Below, one piece after another: positions 42,686 through 54,867 of a stretch of 64,000 bases of DNA; the first letter of the stretch is position 1; each line of letters starts with the position of its first letter. Source of the stretch: Actinomadura harenae (GTDB taxonomy: Bacteria > Actinomycetota > Actinomycetes > Streptosporangiales > Streptosporangiaceae); the NCBI RefSeq assembly GCF_003696215.1, contig NZ_RFFG01000005.1, forward strand, positions 1-64,000. Direction: 5' to 3'. Under the pieces are notes generated by a model. It was not told where the DNA came from. It saw only the letters and a list, made by a program, of their open reading frames with translations, and ran no database searches. Position numbers and translations under genes: made by a program.

Positions 42686-44263
42686 ATGACCACCACGCTG
42701 CGCGCGATCCTCGCGCTCACCCTCCTCGCCGGCTTCTACCTGCTGGTCGGGCTCATCCTCGCGGTCGCCGTGGCCGCCGACGCGCTCTACCTCACCCACC
42801 CGTCGCACCTCGCCGCGCTCAAGGGCGTGATCGTGCTGACCGTCGCGGCGCTCGCGCTGCTGCGCGCCCTGTTCATGGTCGGCCGCAAGAAGGACGGCGA
42901 CGACGCCTACGGACGGATCGTCTCCCCGCAGGAGGAGCCGGAGCTGTGGCAGGAGGTCACCGCGCTCGCCGGGGCCGTCGGCACCGCCCCGCCGGACGAG
43001 ATCCGGCTCGTCCCGGACGTGAACGCCGCCGTCATGGAGGAGACGTCCTGGCTCGGCCTGCGCGCCAGGCACCGGCGGATGTTCATCGGGCTGCCGCTGC
43101 TCGGACTGCTCAGCCGGTCCGAGCTCGCCTCCGTCCTCGGGCACGAACTCGGCCACTACAGCGGCTCGCACACCCGCCTCGGCCAGCCCACCTACCGCGG
43201 ACGCGTCGCACTCATCCGGACCGTCGGCGGCCTCGGCAACCACCCCTTCGTCCAGCGGCTGTTCGTCTGGTACGCCAAGCTCTACTTCCGCATCTCCGAG
43301 GCCGTGTCACGCCGCCAGGAACTCGAGGCGGACGAGTTCGCCGTGAAGATCGCCGGACGGCGGGCCGCGTCCGAGGCGCTGACGAAGGTGCACATCGCGG
43401 GCGCCGCGTGGGGGGCGTACGGGTCGGAGTACCTGCCACTGATCGGGCCCGCCAAGGCCCGTCCGACCGAGCTGTACGGGGGCCTGCGGCACCTGCTGAA
43501 CGGCCAGCGCGAACGGTTCCTGAACGAGGCGAACAGCGCCGAGACGTCCCCGTACGACTCCCACCCGAGCCTGCCGGACCGGCTCGCCGCGATCTCCCGG
43601 CTGCCCGAGAGCCCCGTCCACGTGGACGGACGGCCCGCCGCGACCGTCCTGCGCGACCCGGCCGGCGCCGAGCGCGCCATCGAGGCGGACCTCTGGTCGG
43701 ACGAGGCGCGCGCCCTCCCCGCCGTCCCCTGGGAGGAGCTCGCCGCCCGCGCCCTGTACAACGGGGCCAACGCCGAGGCGGTCAGCGACCTGCTCGTGGC
43801 GGCGCAGCGGATCAACGGCGCGCCCGAGCCGACCCTCGGCGGGGCGTTCGCCGCCGTCGCCGCCGGACGGATCGGCGAGCTGGCCGCCGGGCTCCGCGAC
43901 CTCGGCTGGCAGGGCAACGGCGACGACCCCGCCCTGGTCGAGAACGTGCTGGTCCGCGCGGTTCAGGGCGTCCTGGTCGAGACCCGCCGGGCGCGCTGGA
44001 TCCTGTCCTGGGAGGGCCCGATCACGCTGCGGGACGCGTCCGGCGCGGAGGTCGAGGTCAAGGACGCCGTCTCCCACGTCATCGCGAACCCGGCGGCGTC
44101 CGGCGAGCTGCGCGCCCTGCTGGAGCGCTACGGCGTCCCGGCGGAACACCGTCCCGCCCTCCTGGCCGCCCAGGCCCAGGGGCCGTACCGGCAGGCGCCC
44201 CACCCGCAGGGGCCGTACCCGGCGACGCAGCAGGGGCCGTACCCGCAGGGGCCGCCCCGCTAG
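42686..44263 (+). CDS. M48-family membrane metalloprotease
   Basis: About 525 aa. Two N-terminal membrane helices (LTLLAGFYLLVGLILAVAVAA and VIVLTVAALALLRALFMV) precede an M48 peptidase domain: zinc motif ASVLGHELGHYSG (HExxH type, residues about 152-160) and the distal Glu in SRRQELEADEFAVK. C-terminal Gln/Gly/Pro/Tyr repeats (PQGPYPATQQGPYPQGPP) are probably disordered. Related to HtpX/Ste24 quality-control proteases. ATG 42686 is preferred, with GGGG 8 nt upstream. Confidence 0.9.
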   Translation: MTTTLRAILALTLLAGFYLLVGLILAVAVAADALYLTHPSHLAALKGVIVLTVAALALLRALFMVGRKKDGDDAYGRIVSPQEEPELWQEVTALAGAVGTAPPDEIRLVPDVNAAVMEETSWLGLRARHRRMFIGLPLLGLLSRSELASVLGHELGHYSGSHTRLGQPTYRGRVALIRTVGGLGNHPFVQRLFVWYAKLYFRISEAVSRRQELEADEFAVKIAGRRAASEALTKVHIAGAAWGAYGSEYLPLIGPAKARPTELYGGLRHLLNGQRERFLNEANSAETSPYDSHPSLPDRLAAISRLPESPVHVDGRPAATVLRDPAGAERAIEADLWSDEARALPAVPWEELAARALYNGANAEAVSDLLVAAQRINGAPEPTLGGAFAAVAAGRIGELAAGLRDLGWQGNGDDPALVENVLVRAVQGVLVETRRARWILSWEGPITLRDASGAEVEVKDAVSHVIANPAASGELRALLERYGVPAEHRPALLAAQAQGPYRQAPHPQGPYPATQQGPYPQGPPR

Positions 44264-44272
44264 GACGGCGGG

Positions 44273-45076
44273 TCAGCGGCCGGGCGAGGCGGTCGGGGAG
44301 ACCGTGGTGCCGGGATTGTCCGGGACGACGCCCTTGATCGTCTCGTCTGGGGTGTGGACGCTCCGGCCGAGCAGGACGTAGGAGAGGTATCCGCCGGTCT
44401 CGCGGACGATGTAGTGGTACTGGGTGTCGCGGGTCTGGACGCTCGGGCCGCTGCGGGTCGGCGAGCCGGCGGGGCTGATGCCGTTGTCGGACGCCATCCG
44501 CTTGGCCCGCAGCTCGTGCCACGGGTCGGTGACGATCACGCCGGAGTGCAGGCCCAGACGGCGGTACTCGGCGCCGACGGCCTTGAAGCTCTCCAGCGTG
44601 TCGCGGCCCACCGGGACGGAGACGACCTTGTCGGCCGGCACGCCGCCGACCCGGACCAGCCAGCGGCGGCCGGAGTCGGCCTCGGTGAAGTTGTCGCCGG
44701 GCGCCTTGCCGCCGACCGTGACGATGCGCGGCGCGACGCCCTGCTTGTAGAGCTCCAGGGCGTGCTGGAGCCGCCACTTGAGGGTCGGCGACGGGACGCC
44801 GTTGTACTGCGCCGCGCCCAGCACGATGATCGCGTCCGAGCGGGGCCGCTCGTCCTGCCGGGCCTGGTACCAGACGCGGAGGCCGACGGTGAGCGGGGTC
44901 ACCACCACGGTCCCGACGAGGGCGGCGACCACCCCGACGGTGACCACGAACCAGCGCGGACGGGGCCTGCGCCGTTTGCGTCCGCGCGCGTTGCCGCGCC
45001 CGCTCCCGGTCTCCTCGTCGTGGGCCTCGGTCTCGAAGTCCGGCTCGTTCTCCGGCACGTGCAGTTCCCTCGTCAT
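44273..45076 (-). CDS. YdcF/DUF218-family membrane protein
   Basis: About 267 aa. An acidic then very basic N-terminus (GRKRRRPRPRW) leads into one membrane helix (FVVTVGVVAALVGTVVVTPL). The DUF218 domain follows: RSDAIIVLGAAQYNGVPSPT, RIVTVGGKAPGDNFTEAD, RDTLESFKAVGAEYRRLGL and VIVTDPWHELRAKRMA. Related proteins (SanA, YdcF, ElyC) act in envelope integrity. It converges with the M48 gene with 9 nt between stops, which is positional only. Confidence 0.87.
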   Translation of the reverse strand: MTRELHVPENEPDFETEAHDEETGSGRGNARGRKRRRPRPRWFVVTVGVVAALVGTVVVTPLTVGLRVWYQARQDERPRSDAIIVLGAAQYNGVPSPTLKWRLQHALELYKQGVAPRIVTVGGKAPGDNFTEADSGRRWLVRVGGVPADKVVSVPVGRDTLESFKAVGAEYRRLGLHSGVIVTDPWHELRAKRMASDNGISPAGSPTRSGPSVQTRDTQYHYIVRETGGYLSYVLLGRSVHTPDETIKGVVPDNPGTTVSPTASPGR

Positions 45077-45223
45077 CGCACCTGACACGCTAGTTAGACG
45101 ACGCCGGAGAAGCGAACGGTTCGCCCGGCCCGCCAGGTATCGAAACCGGACGGACCGGGCGCGAGATCATCCCGGTGCGGCGCCCCCCGGGACATGCCCC
45201 GGGACGAGCCCCTGGACGAGGGG

Positions 45224-47914
<2,691 letters not shown>

Positions 47915-48296
47915 GGGGAGCTCCTTCTCGCTCCGGTTCCACCCAACGACAGCGCTCGGTCTCCCGCACCCGGCCCGCCCGCGATGTCAATAAATGATCG
48001 CGTTTGTCCGGGCACTAGAAGCTTCGCCCTGTTTGCGGGGACTGTACCCGCGCAAGCGGCACCCGCTCGCCGCCCGTCGCCACGGCGCGCATTTTCCCAG
48101 GTCAGGAGCATTGTAATGGCCTATACCAATGGCGACGGAGCAGACCTCCCCGGTGGGAACCCCCACCAACGCCCGGCCCGTCCGGCGGGCGCACCGGGCC
48201 CGTCCCGGCCCCCGGACGGCATGACCGAGCCGACCCGGCCCATGGCCGGGTCATTGCCGAGGGGAGGGAATGATGGATCACAGAGGAGGTGAGGCC
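47915..48296. other. Intergenic region between divergent ppdK and GH15 genes
   Basis: 382 nt without a gene. It carries the most AT-rich patches nearby: TTGACA on the minus strand (47984-47989) as a possible ppdK -35, and TTGTAAT at 48111-48117 as a possible -10 toward the GH15 gene. CCATT/AATGG half-sites around 48113-48135 could be an operator. No riboswitch fold was recognised. Confidence 0.5.
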
Positions 48297-50183
48297 GTGA
48301 GGCCGAAGGTCGCCGGTGGGCGAGCGGGAGAACCGTTCGCTCCGATCGCCGACTACGGGTTCCTGTCGGACTGCGAGACGACCGCGCTGGTCGCGCCCAG
48401 CGGGAACATCGAGTGGATGTGCCTGCCCAAGATGGACTCGCCCAGCGTGTTCGGCTCCATCCTCGACAGGGACGCCGGATATTTCCGGGTCGGCCCCGCG
48501 GGCGTCGAGGTGCCCGCCGCCCAGCGCTACATCCCCGGCACGATGGTGATGGAGACCACGTGGTGGGTGCACGGGGGCTGGCTCGTGGTGACCGACGCCC
48601 TGCTCATGGGCCCGTGGCACCACGAGGACGAACGGTCCCACACCCACCGCAGGGCCCCCACCGACTACGACGCCGACCACGTCCTGCTCCGCATGGTGCG
48701 CTGCGTCAACGGGCAGGCCCAGGTCCGGCTCGACTGCATGCCCGTGTTCGACTACGGCCAGTCCCCCGCCCGCTGGGAGCACTCCGGCGTGGGCTACCAC
48801 GAGGCCGTCGCGCGCGGGAACGGCGTCGCGCTGCGCCTGACCACCGACATGAACGTCGGGTTCGAGGGCTCGCTCGCCACGTCCCGGACGCTGCTCAAGC
48901 AGGGCGACGCCCGGTTCGTCGCGCTGTCCTGGAGCGAGCACGAGCCGCCCGCCACCTACGAGGACGCGCACGAGCGGCTCGTCTGGACCGTCCACCACTG
49001 GCAGCACTGGCTGGACCGGGGCCGGTTCCCCGACCACCCCTGGCGCAGCCACCTCCAGCGCAGCGCGCTGACGCTGAAGGGGCTGACGTTCGCGCCGTCC
49101 GGGGCGGTCGCGGCGGCGGCGACGACCTCGCTGCCCGAGACGCCCGGCGGCGAGCGGAACTGGGACTACCGCTACACCTGGATCCGCGACTCGACGATGG
49201 CCCTGTGGGCGTTCTACACGCTGGGCTACGACTGGGAGGCCAACGACTTCTTCTACTTCATCACCGACGTCGCCGAGGCCGCCGAGGGCAAGCTCCAGAT
49301 CATGTACGGCCTGGACGGCCGGGAGGAGCTGCCCGAGTCCACGCTCGACCACCTCAGCGGGTACGACGGCGCCCGCCCGGTGCGCATCGGCAACGAGGCG
49401 TACGTCCAGAACCAGCACGACGTGTGGGGCGCGATCATCGGATCGGTCTACATGTTCGTGCGCAAGCGCGACCGGCTGGACGACCGGCTCTGGAAGATCG
49501 TCGTCAAGCAGGTCGAGGACGCCCTGGACAACTGGCGCCAGCCGGACGCCGGGATGTGGGAGGTGCGCGGCGAGCCGCAGCACTTCACCTCGTCCAAGCT
49601 GTTCTGCTGGGTCGCGGCCGACCGCGGCGCGCGGCTCGCCCGGATCCGCGGCGACCACGACCGGGCCCGGCGCTGGCAGGCGGCCGCCGACGAGATCCAC
49701 GCCGACGTCCTCGCGCACGCGCTGGACGACCGGGGCGTGTTCGTCGCGCACTACGGCGCCACCTCGCTGGACGCCTCGTCCCTGCTGATCCCGCTGCTGG
49801 GCTTCCTGCCGCCGGACGACAAGCGGGTCCGCGAGACGGTGCTCGCCATCGCCGACGAGCTGTCCGAGGACGACCTGGTGCTGCGGTACCGGGCCGCCGA
49901 GACCGACGACGGCTTCGACTCGGAGGAGGGCACCTTCACGATCTGCTCGTTCTGGCTGGTCAGCGCCCTGGTGATGATCGGCGAAGTGGAACGCGCCAAG
50001 GCCCTGTGCGAGAAGCTGCTGAGCTACGCCAGCCCGCTGCAGCTGTACGCCGAGGAGATCGACCCGCACACCGGGCGGCACCTGGGGAACTTCCCGCAGG
50101 CGTTCACCCACCTGGCGCTGATCAACGCCGTGATGCAGGTCATCCAGGCCGAGCAGCGCGAGAGCGAGCCGGGACTCGTCTGA
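48297..50183 (+). CDS. Glycoside hydrolase family 15 protein (glucoamylase/trehalase-like)
   Basis: About 628 aa, cytoplasmic (no signal). N-terminal beta domain begins PIADYGFLSDCETTALVAPS with IEWMCLPKMDSPSVF; the (alpha/alpha)6 barrel contains ERNWDYRYTWIRDS and the catalytic-acid region QLYAEEIDPHTGRHLGNFPQAFTH. In actinomycetes this group includes trehalases and oligosaccharide hydrolases. GTG 48297 has AGGAGG 7 nt upstream (48284-48289); ATG 48273 behind GGGAGGG is a reasonable alternative adding 8 residues. Divergent from ppdK. Confidence 0.92.
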   Translation: MRPKVAGGRAGEPFAPIADYGFLSDCETTALVAPSGNIEWMCLPKMDSPSVFGSILDRDAGYFRVGPAGVEVPAAQRYIPGTMVMETTWWVHGGWLVVTDALLMGPWHHEDERSHTHRRAPTDYDADHVLLRMVRCVNGQAQVRLDCMPVFDYGQSPARWEHSGVGYHEAVARGNGVALRLTTDMNVGFEGSLATSRTLLKQGDARFVALSWSEHEPPATYEDAHERLVWTVHHWQHWLDRGRFPDHPWRSHLQRSALTLKGLTFAPSGAVAAAATTSLPETPGGERNWDYRYTWIRDSTMALWAFYTLGYDWEANDFFYFITDVAEAAEGKLQIMYGLDGREELPESTLDHLSGYDGARPVRIGNEAYVQNQHDVWGAIIGSVYMFVRKRDRLDDRLWKIVVKQVEDALDNWRQPDAGMWEVRGEPQHFTSSKLFCWVAADRGARLARIRGDHDRARRWQAAADEIHADVLAHALDDRGVFVAHYGATSLDASSLLIPLLGFLPPDDKRVRETVLAIADELSEDDLVLRYRAAETDDGFDSEEGTFTICSFWLVSALVMIGEVERAKALCEKLLSYASPLQLYAEEIDPHTGRHLGNFPQAFTHLALINAVMQVIQAEQRESEPGLV

Positions 50184-50194
50184 TCGCAGGGTGA

Positions 50195-50230
50195 GGGCCG
50201 GGGCGGACGTCAGCGTCCACCCCGGCCCTT
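50195..50230. terminator. Bidirectional terminator hairpin (GH15 / nucleotidase)
   Basis: AGGGCCGGGGCGGACG pairs with CGTCCACCCCGGCCCT across a 4-nt loop, 15 of 16 pairs. It sits 12 nt after the GH15 stop and 33 nt before the end of the convergent nucleotidase gene. Confidence 0.85.
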
Positions 50231-50262
50231 CGCTCGTCCGGACCGTCCGAAAGCGCCCGGGG

Positions 50263-52107
50263 TCAGCCGGTGACGCGGTCGAGCGGGGCGGGCGTGAGGA
50301 CGGAGTGGGCCCGCAGGTAGGCGACGAACGCCTCATGGTCGGGCCTGGCGTTGCGGTAGGGGTCGGTGAAGCCGGTCAGCGCCGGGTAGCCGTCCGCGCC
50401 GATCAGCGTGTAGGCGAGCGCCGCGACCCGGTAGGTGCGCGCGGGATCGAGCGGCCTTCCGTCGATGAGGACGTCCTTGGCGTCCACGCGGTCGCCCTCC
50501 GGACGGCTCGCGTCGTACCGGTACCGGACGTTCCCGGAGACCGCCAGCGGCGCGAACCCGCCCTTCTGCCACTGCTGCTCGAGCGCCTGGTGGATCTTCT
50601 CGCCGGTCAGGCCCACCGTGAGGATCGGGTTGCCGTAGCCGTAGGCGCGCCACGCCTCGCCGTAGGTGATCCGGCCGTCGGCGTCCCCGGGGGACGTGCC
50701 CTTGGCGAAGGGCAGGTCGGCGGCGAGGGGCGTGCTGCCGGTGGCGGGCTTGGCGGCGACGAGCGCGAGGTCGGCGCGTCCGGACCTGTTCTGCCCGGCC
50801 TCCCACAGCTGGACGTCGGCGGCGAGGTCGCCGAGGGTGCTCTCGCCGTGGGCGTTCGCGGCGCGCGTGAGGTCGCCGGTCTGGGCGGCGAGCGGTTCGG
50901 CGGCGCGGCGGTTCCCGCGGTCCGTCCAGTAGTCGGCGATGCGCTTGACCTCGGGGTCGGGCGCGATGTCGCGGGTGACCGGGTGGTTCACCGCCGTCGT
51001 CGCGGACCGGTCCACCTCGCCCGAGCGCGGGTCGAGTCTCAGGTCGATCTCGCTGATCAGCCGCCCGTGGTTGAGGCCCTCGATGACCGGACGGGGGTTG
51101 CCCGCCGGGTCGGGCAGCGAGCAGTTGAAGCCCGCGTGCCAGTGCCCGGTCACGATCGCGTCGATGTCCGGGGACGCCTGCCTGGCGAAGTCGACGACCG
51201 GCCCGGTCGGGTTGACGCAGGCGTTGAAGCCGCCCGCGGCCGTCCCGCCGTCGTGGACGTTCGCCACGATCGCCCGGACGCCGCGTCTCCGCAGCTCGGC
51301 GGCGTACCTGTTCGCCGTCTCCAGCAGCGGCAGCGAGCGCAGGCCGGGCTGGTAGGACGTGCTGCCGACCGGCGCGTCCGGAACGGTCAGGTTGATGAAC
51401 CCGACGGGCAGCCGCCTGCCGTTCGCGCCGCGCACCCACTCGATCGTGTACGGCTTCAGGATGGGCTTGCCGGTGCGCGCGTCGACGATGTTGCCCGTGG
51501 AGAACGGGAAGTCCGCGCCGTGGAAGCGGCGGCCGGTCGAGTCGGTGTAGCAGGTGTCCACGTCGCGCTGCCCGAACCCGGCGCAGCGGCCCTTCATCAT
51601 GTGGTCCTTGAGGTAGGACGGCGAGACGTCCAGCTCGTGGTTGCCCACCGTGGAGAACCGGACGCCCAGCTTGTTCAGCACCTCGACGGTCGGCTCGTCG
51701 CCGAACGCGTCCACCTCGAAGGGCCAGCCGCTGAAGTTGTCCCCGGCGGAGAACAGGATCGAGTTGGCCCGGCCCGCGCTCAGGCGCTTGAGGTGCGCAG
51801 CGTTGTAGGCGGCGCCGCCGACGCTCAGCTTCGTGCCGTCCGGCAGCTGGACCTGCCCGTTCGCGGCGTCGTTGTACGGCTGGAGGTAGCCGTGGAAGTC
51901 GGTGATCGACAGGAGCTGGACGTCCACGGGGGCGGGGGCGGCGAGGGCCGGGGCGGCCTGGAACGTTCCGAGGGCCGCGGCGGCCGCCAGTGGCGCCGCG
52001 AGGACGGCCCGCCGCGCCGTGCGGCGTCCCGGCCAGGGGGATCGGGGTGACCGGGGTGAACGCTGTGCCGGCGTGAGCCGCGTGGTCCTCCGTCGTGACG
52101 GTCGCAT
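50263..52107 (-). CDS. Secreted 5'-nucleotidase/metallophosphatase (UshA family)
   Basis: About 614 aa. A twin-arginine-rich N-terminus with hydrophobic core (RRAVLAAPLAAAAALGTFQA) ends at APALAAPAP, so it is secreted. The calcineurin-like domain has LLSITDFHGYLQP, SAGDNFSGWPF and FSTVGNHELDVSP with metal ligands; the C-terminal nucleotidase domain has TYGEAWRAYGYGNPI and GEKIHQALEQQW. It hydrolyses extracellular nucleotides or related phosphoesters. ATG 52107 is preferred over a longer reading through an 18-bp tandem repeat. Confidence 0.92.
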   Translation of the reverse strand: MRPSRRRTTRLTPAQRSPRSPRSPWPGRRTARRAVLAAPLAAAAALGTFQAAPALAAPAPVDVQLLSITDFHGYLQPYNDAANGQVQLPDGTKLSVGGAAYNAAHLKRLSAGRANSILFSAGDNFSGWPFEVDAFGDEPTVEVLNKLGVRFSTVGNHELDVSPSYLKDHMMKGRCAGFGQRDVDTCYTDSTGRRFHGADFPFSTGNIVDARTGKPILKPYTIEWVRGANGRRLPVGFINLTVPDAPVGSTSYQPGLRSLPLLETANRYAAELRRRGVRAIVANVHDGGTAAGGFNACVNPTGPVVDFARQASPDIDAIVTGHWHAGFNCSLPDPAGNPRPVIEGLNHGRLISEIDLRLDPRSGEVDRSATTAVNHPVTRDIAPDPEVKRIADYWTDRGNRRAAEPLAAQTGDLTRAANAHGESTLGDLAADVQLWEAGQNRSGRADLALVAAKPATGSTPLAADLPFAKGTSPGDADGRITYGEAWRAYGYGNPILTVGLTGEKIHQALEQQWQKGGFAPLAVSGNVRYRYDASRPEGDRVDAKDVLIDGRPLDPARTYRVAALAYTLIGADGYPALTGFTDPYRNARPDHEAFVAYLRAHSVLTPAPLDRVTG

Positions 52108-52437
52108 GTGCCGTGTCCGTTTCGTCGGGTGCGGGGGTACGGCACAGCAGATGATCATCCGGAGATGACGCGCGTCCCACGCCGGAACCGACGGCGCGTG
52201 AACACCGGACGGGACGCGGGACGACACCCGGCACAGGCGCCGATGGCAGCGCAGGGAGCGATGGCGGCGCAGGGGCCGATGGCGGCGCAACCGCCCAACC
52301 CTTCACCGTAACCCGACTTGGAATGTGAAGGACTGTCAGCTTCTGGCCATAACAAGCTCGGTCAACCTCCTTTGCGCGCGCCGTAGATGAAGTTACTTTC
52401 GCGTTGCCCACCCCGTAACCGGACAAAGGAGCCTCCG
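52108..52437. other. Intergenic region between divergent secreted-protein genes
   Basis: 330 nt. It holds the 18-bp repeat at 52239-52292 and then an AT-richer block (52315-52420) that probably contains promoters for the rightward secreted protein. No gene or RNA was recognised. Confidence 0.5.
52239..52292. repeat. 18-bp tandem repeat (3 copies)
   Basis: Three contiguous 18-bp units (GCCGATGGCAGCGCAGGG and variants) at 52239-52256, 52257-52274 and 52275-52292, upstream of the nucleotidase gene. Confidence 0.8.
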
Positions 52438-53121
52438 GTGGCACAAATCAGGAAGTCATTCATCATGGGCGCGGCGGCCGTCGCGCTCGTAGCCGGCTCC
52501 GCGACCGCCGCGTCGGCGGCCGGAACCGGCATCCACTCGGGCTCGGCGACCGGGCCCCTCTTCACCGGGAACGTCCAGGCGTCGCTGCTCGGAACCGCGT
52601 CCGTCACCACCTCGCTCGGCGGCGGATCCTGCAACCAGTCCACGATGACGGGCTCGGTGAACTCCGACGGCACCGGAGTGAAGATCACCGGCGCGTCGTT
52701 CACCAACAACCCCGGCCCGTCCTGCCCGGGCGGCGGCGGCAGCGTCGCCGTGAGCGCGCAGGGCCTGCCCTGGACCGGCGGGAACGTCACCTACGACTCC
52801 GCCCACACCGGCGGACGCGACGCCAGCATGACCATCGCCGGGTTCAAGGTGAAGGCCGTCGCCAGCATCCTCGGCGGCATCACCTGCTACTACGGCGGCA
52901 GCGTCACCGCCAACGGGTTCAACGCCGACAACGCGTCGCGGCCCGTCACCACCGTCAGCCAGGCCGAGATCCAGCTGAACAACGTCACGGTGAACGTCCA
53001 GTCCGGCGGCAGCTTCCTCTGCCCGTCGACGGCCACCGTCTCGGCCACCTACCAGCTCCTGGGCGAGAGCTCGCCCGGTTCCGGCACCTACAACCAGCAG
53101 CTGTGGGTCGAGAGCTCCTGA
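52438..53121 (+). CDS. Small secreted protein of unknown function
   Basis: 227 aa. Sec signal peptide (KSFIMGAAAVALVAGSATA) with a likely cut after ASA-A. The mature part is Ser/Gly/Thr/Asn-rich and beta-like, with about five cysteines (SCNQS, PSCPG, ITCYY, FLCPS) that could form disulphides. No enzyme motif. GTG 52438 is chosen because AAAGGAG lies 6 nt upstream. Similar signal-bearing beta proteins are common in Actinomadura-like genomes. It ends before a strong terminator. Confidence 0.75.
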   Translation: MAQIRKSFIMGAAAVALVAGSATAASAAGTGIHSGSATGPLFTGNVQASLLGTASVTTSLGGGSCNQSTMTGSVNSDGTGVKITGASFTNNPGPSCPGGGGSVAVSAQGLPWTGGNVTYDSAHTGGRDASMTIAGFKVKAVASILGGITCYYGGSVTANGFNADNASRPVTTVSQAEIQLNNVTVNVQSGGSFLCPSTATVSATYQLLGESSPGSGTYNQQLWVESS

Positions 53122-53192
53122 CCCGCCCCACGTGAGTCCCGCGCCGGCGCGTCCACCCCGCCTCGTTCCCCAGGCGCCCGGCGCAACGTGAA

Positions 53193-53223
53193 GGGGCCGT
53201 CTCCCCGGGAGGGAGACGGCCCC
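53193..53223. terminator. Strong bidirectional terminator hairpin
   Basis: GGGGCCGTCTCCC (53193-53205) pairs perfectly with GGGAGACGGCCCC (53211-53223) over a 5-nt loop. Outer AACGTG/CACGTT arms extend it. It lies between the secreted-protein gene and the convergent glyS. Confidence 0.9.
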
Positions 53224-53246
53224 TGTCACGTTCGGGCGCCTCGGCG

Positions 53247-54635
53247 TCAGCAGCCGACGAGCTGGGCGGCGAGGAACGACTCGACCTGGCTCAGCGAGAT
53301 GCGCTCCTGGCTCATCGTGTCCCGCTCACGGACGGTCACCGCGTCGTCCTCAAGGGTGTCGAAGTCGACGGTGACGCAGAACGGGGTGCCGATCTCGTCC
53401 TGGCGGCGGTAGCGGCGGCCGATCGCGCCCGCGTCGTCGAACTCGACGTTCCAGTTCTTGCGGAGCTGGGCGGCCAGGTCACGCGCCTTCGGCGACAGGT
53501 CGGCGTTCCGGGACAGCGGCAGGACGGCCACCTTGACCGGGGCGAGCCGCCGGTCGAGCCGCATGACCGTGCGCTTCTCCAGCTTGCCCTTGGCGTTCGG
53601 GGCCTCGTCCTCGGCGTAGGCGTCCATCATGAACGTCAGCGTGCAGCGGTCGACGCCCGCCGCGGGCTCGATCACGTACGGGACGAACTTCTCGCCGGCG
53701 TCCTGGTCGAAGAACGACAGGTCCTGACCGGACGCCTTGGCGTGCGTGGACAGGTCGAAGTCGGTGCGGTTCGCGACGCCCTCGAGCTCGCCCCACTCCT
53801 TGCCGGAGAAGCCGAAGCGGTACTCGATGTCGACGGTCCGCTTGGAGTAGTGGGACAGCTTGTCCTTCGGGTGCTCGAAGAGCCGCAGGTTCTCCTTCTT
53901 GATGCCGAGGTCGGAGTACCACTGGAACCGCTGGTCGATCCAGTACTGGTGCCACTCCTCGTCGCTGCCCGGCTTGACGAAGAACTCCATCTCCATCTGC
54001 TCGAACTCGCGGGTGCGGAAGATGAAGTTGCCCGGCGTGATCTCGTTGCGGAACGACTTGCCGATCTGGCCGATGCCGAACGGGATCTTGCGGCGGGACG
54101 CCTGCTGGACGTTCAGGTAGTTGATGAAGATGCCCTGCGCGGTCTCCGGGCGCAGGTAGGCCAGGCCCGACTCGTCCTCGATCGCGCCGAGGTAGGTGCG
54201 GAGCATGCCGTTGAACATCTTCGGCTCGGTGAACGCGCCCTTGACGCCGCAGTTCGGGCAGGTGACGTCGGCCAGGCCGTTCGGCGGCTCCTGGCCGTGC
54301 TTCTCCTCGTACGCCTCGGTCAGGTGGTCGGCGCGGAACCGCTTGTGGCAGGACTGGCACTCGGTCAGCGGGTCGACGAACTCGCGGACGTGGCCGCTGG
54401 CCTCCCAGACCTCGCGGGCCAGGATCACCGAGGAGTCGAGGCCGACGACGTCGTCGCGGCCCTGCACGACCGACTTCCACCACTGGCGCTTGACGTTGTT
54501 CTTCAGCTCGACGCCGAGCGGGCCGTAGTCCCAGGAGGAGCGCAGTCCGCCGTAGATCTCGCTGGACGGGAACACCAGGCCCCGCCGCTTGCTGAGATTG
54601 ATGATCGTGTCCATCACGTCGTTACGGCGTGCCAT
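53247..54635 (-). CDS. glyS: Glycyl-tRNA synthetase (alpha2 type)
   Basis: 462-aa class II synthetase of the single-chain, dimeric type found in actinobacteria. It has [22 protein letters not shown] near the start, a zinc-like insert (CQSCHKRF and CPNCG), motif 2 [20 protein letters not shown], and motif 3 [24 protein letters not shown] C-terminal core followed by the anticodon-binding domain. Charges tRNA-Gly. Standard length. Single-gene unit ending at a strong terminator. Confidence 0.97.
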   Translation of the reverse strand: MARRNDVMDTIINLSKRRGLVFPSSEIYGGLRSSWDYGPLGVELKNNVKRQWWKSVVQGRDDVVGLDSSVILAREVWEASGHVREFVDPLTECQSCHKRFRADHLTEAYEEKHGQEPPNGLADVTCPNCGVKGAFTEPKMFNGMLRTYLGAIEDESGLAYLRPETAQGIFINYLNVQQASRRKIPFGIGQIGKSFRNEITPGNFIFRTREFEQMEMEFFVKPGSDEEWHQYWIDQRFQWYSDLGIKKENLRLFEHPKDKLSHYSKRTVDIEYRFGFSGKEWGELEGVANRTDFDLSTHAKASGQDLSFFDQDAGEKFVPYVIEPAAGVDRCTLTFMMDAYAEDEAPNAKGKLEKRTVMRLDRRLAPVKVAVLPLSRNADLSPKARDLAAQLRKNWNVEFDDAGAIGRRYRRQDEIGTPFCVTVDFDTLEDDAVTVRERDTMSQERISLSQVESFLAAQLVGC

Positions 54636-54867
54636 GGCTGTTCTCCATCCGGCTGGCGGTCGGCGGGTGAGTTCGTCACGCGCCCTGCCGGTCGGACTTC
54701 CGTCGGACGGAGGGCGACGCGTGATCCCCGTTGATCGTGCTCAGGCTGCTGCGTTCTCTTCGCGGAGCGGTGCTCCGGGCAGCCCTCCCCAGCTTAGGGC
54801 ACCCGGAACGGCGGCCGAACTCGATATCCGGGCACCCGATACCGGTCCGATGCCGGAGCGTTCCGGT

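Noticed and set aside
47915..48296. Riboswitch or small RNA upstream of ppdK
   Set aside because: I could not find a conserved riboswitch core or a stable multi-stem fold, only promoter-like AT patches.
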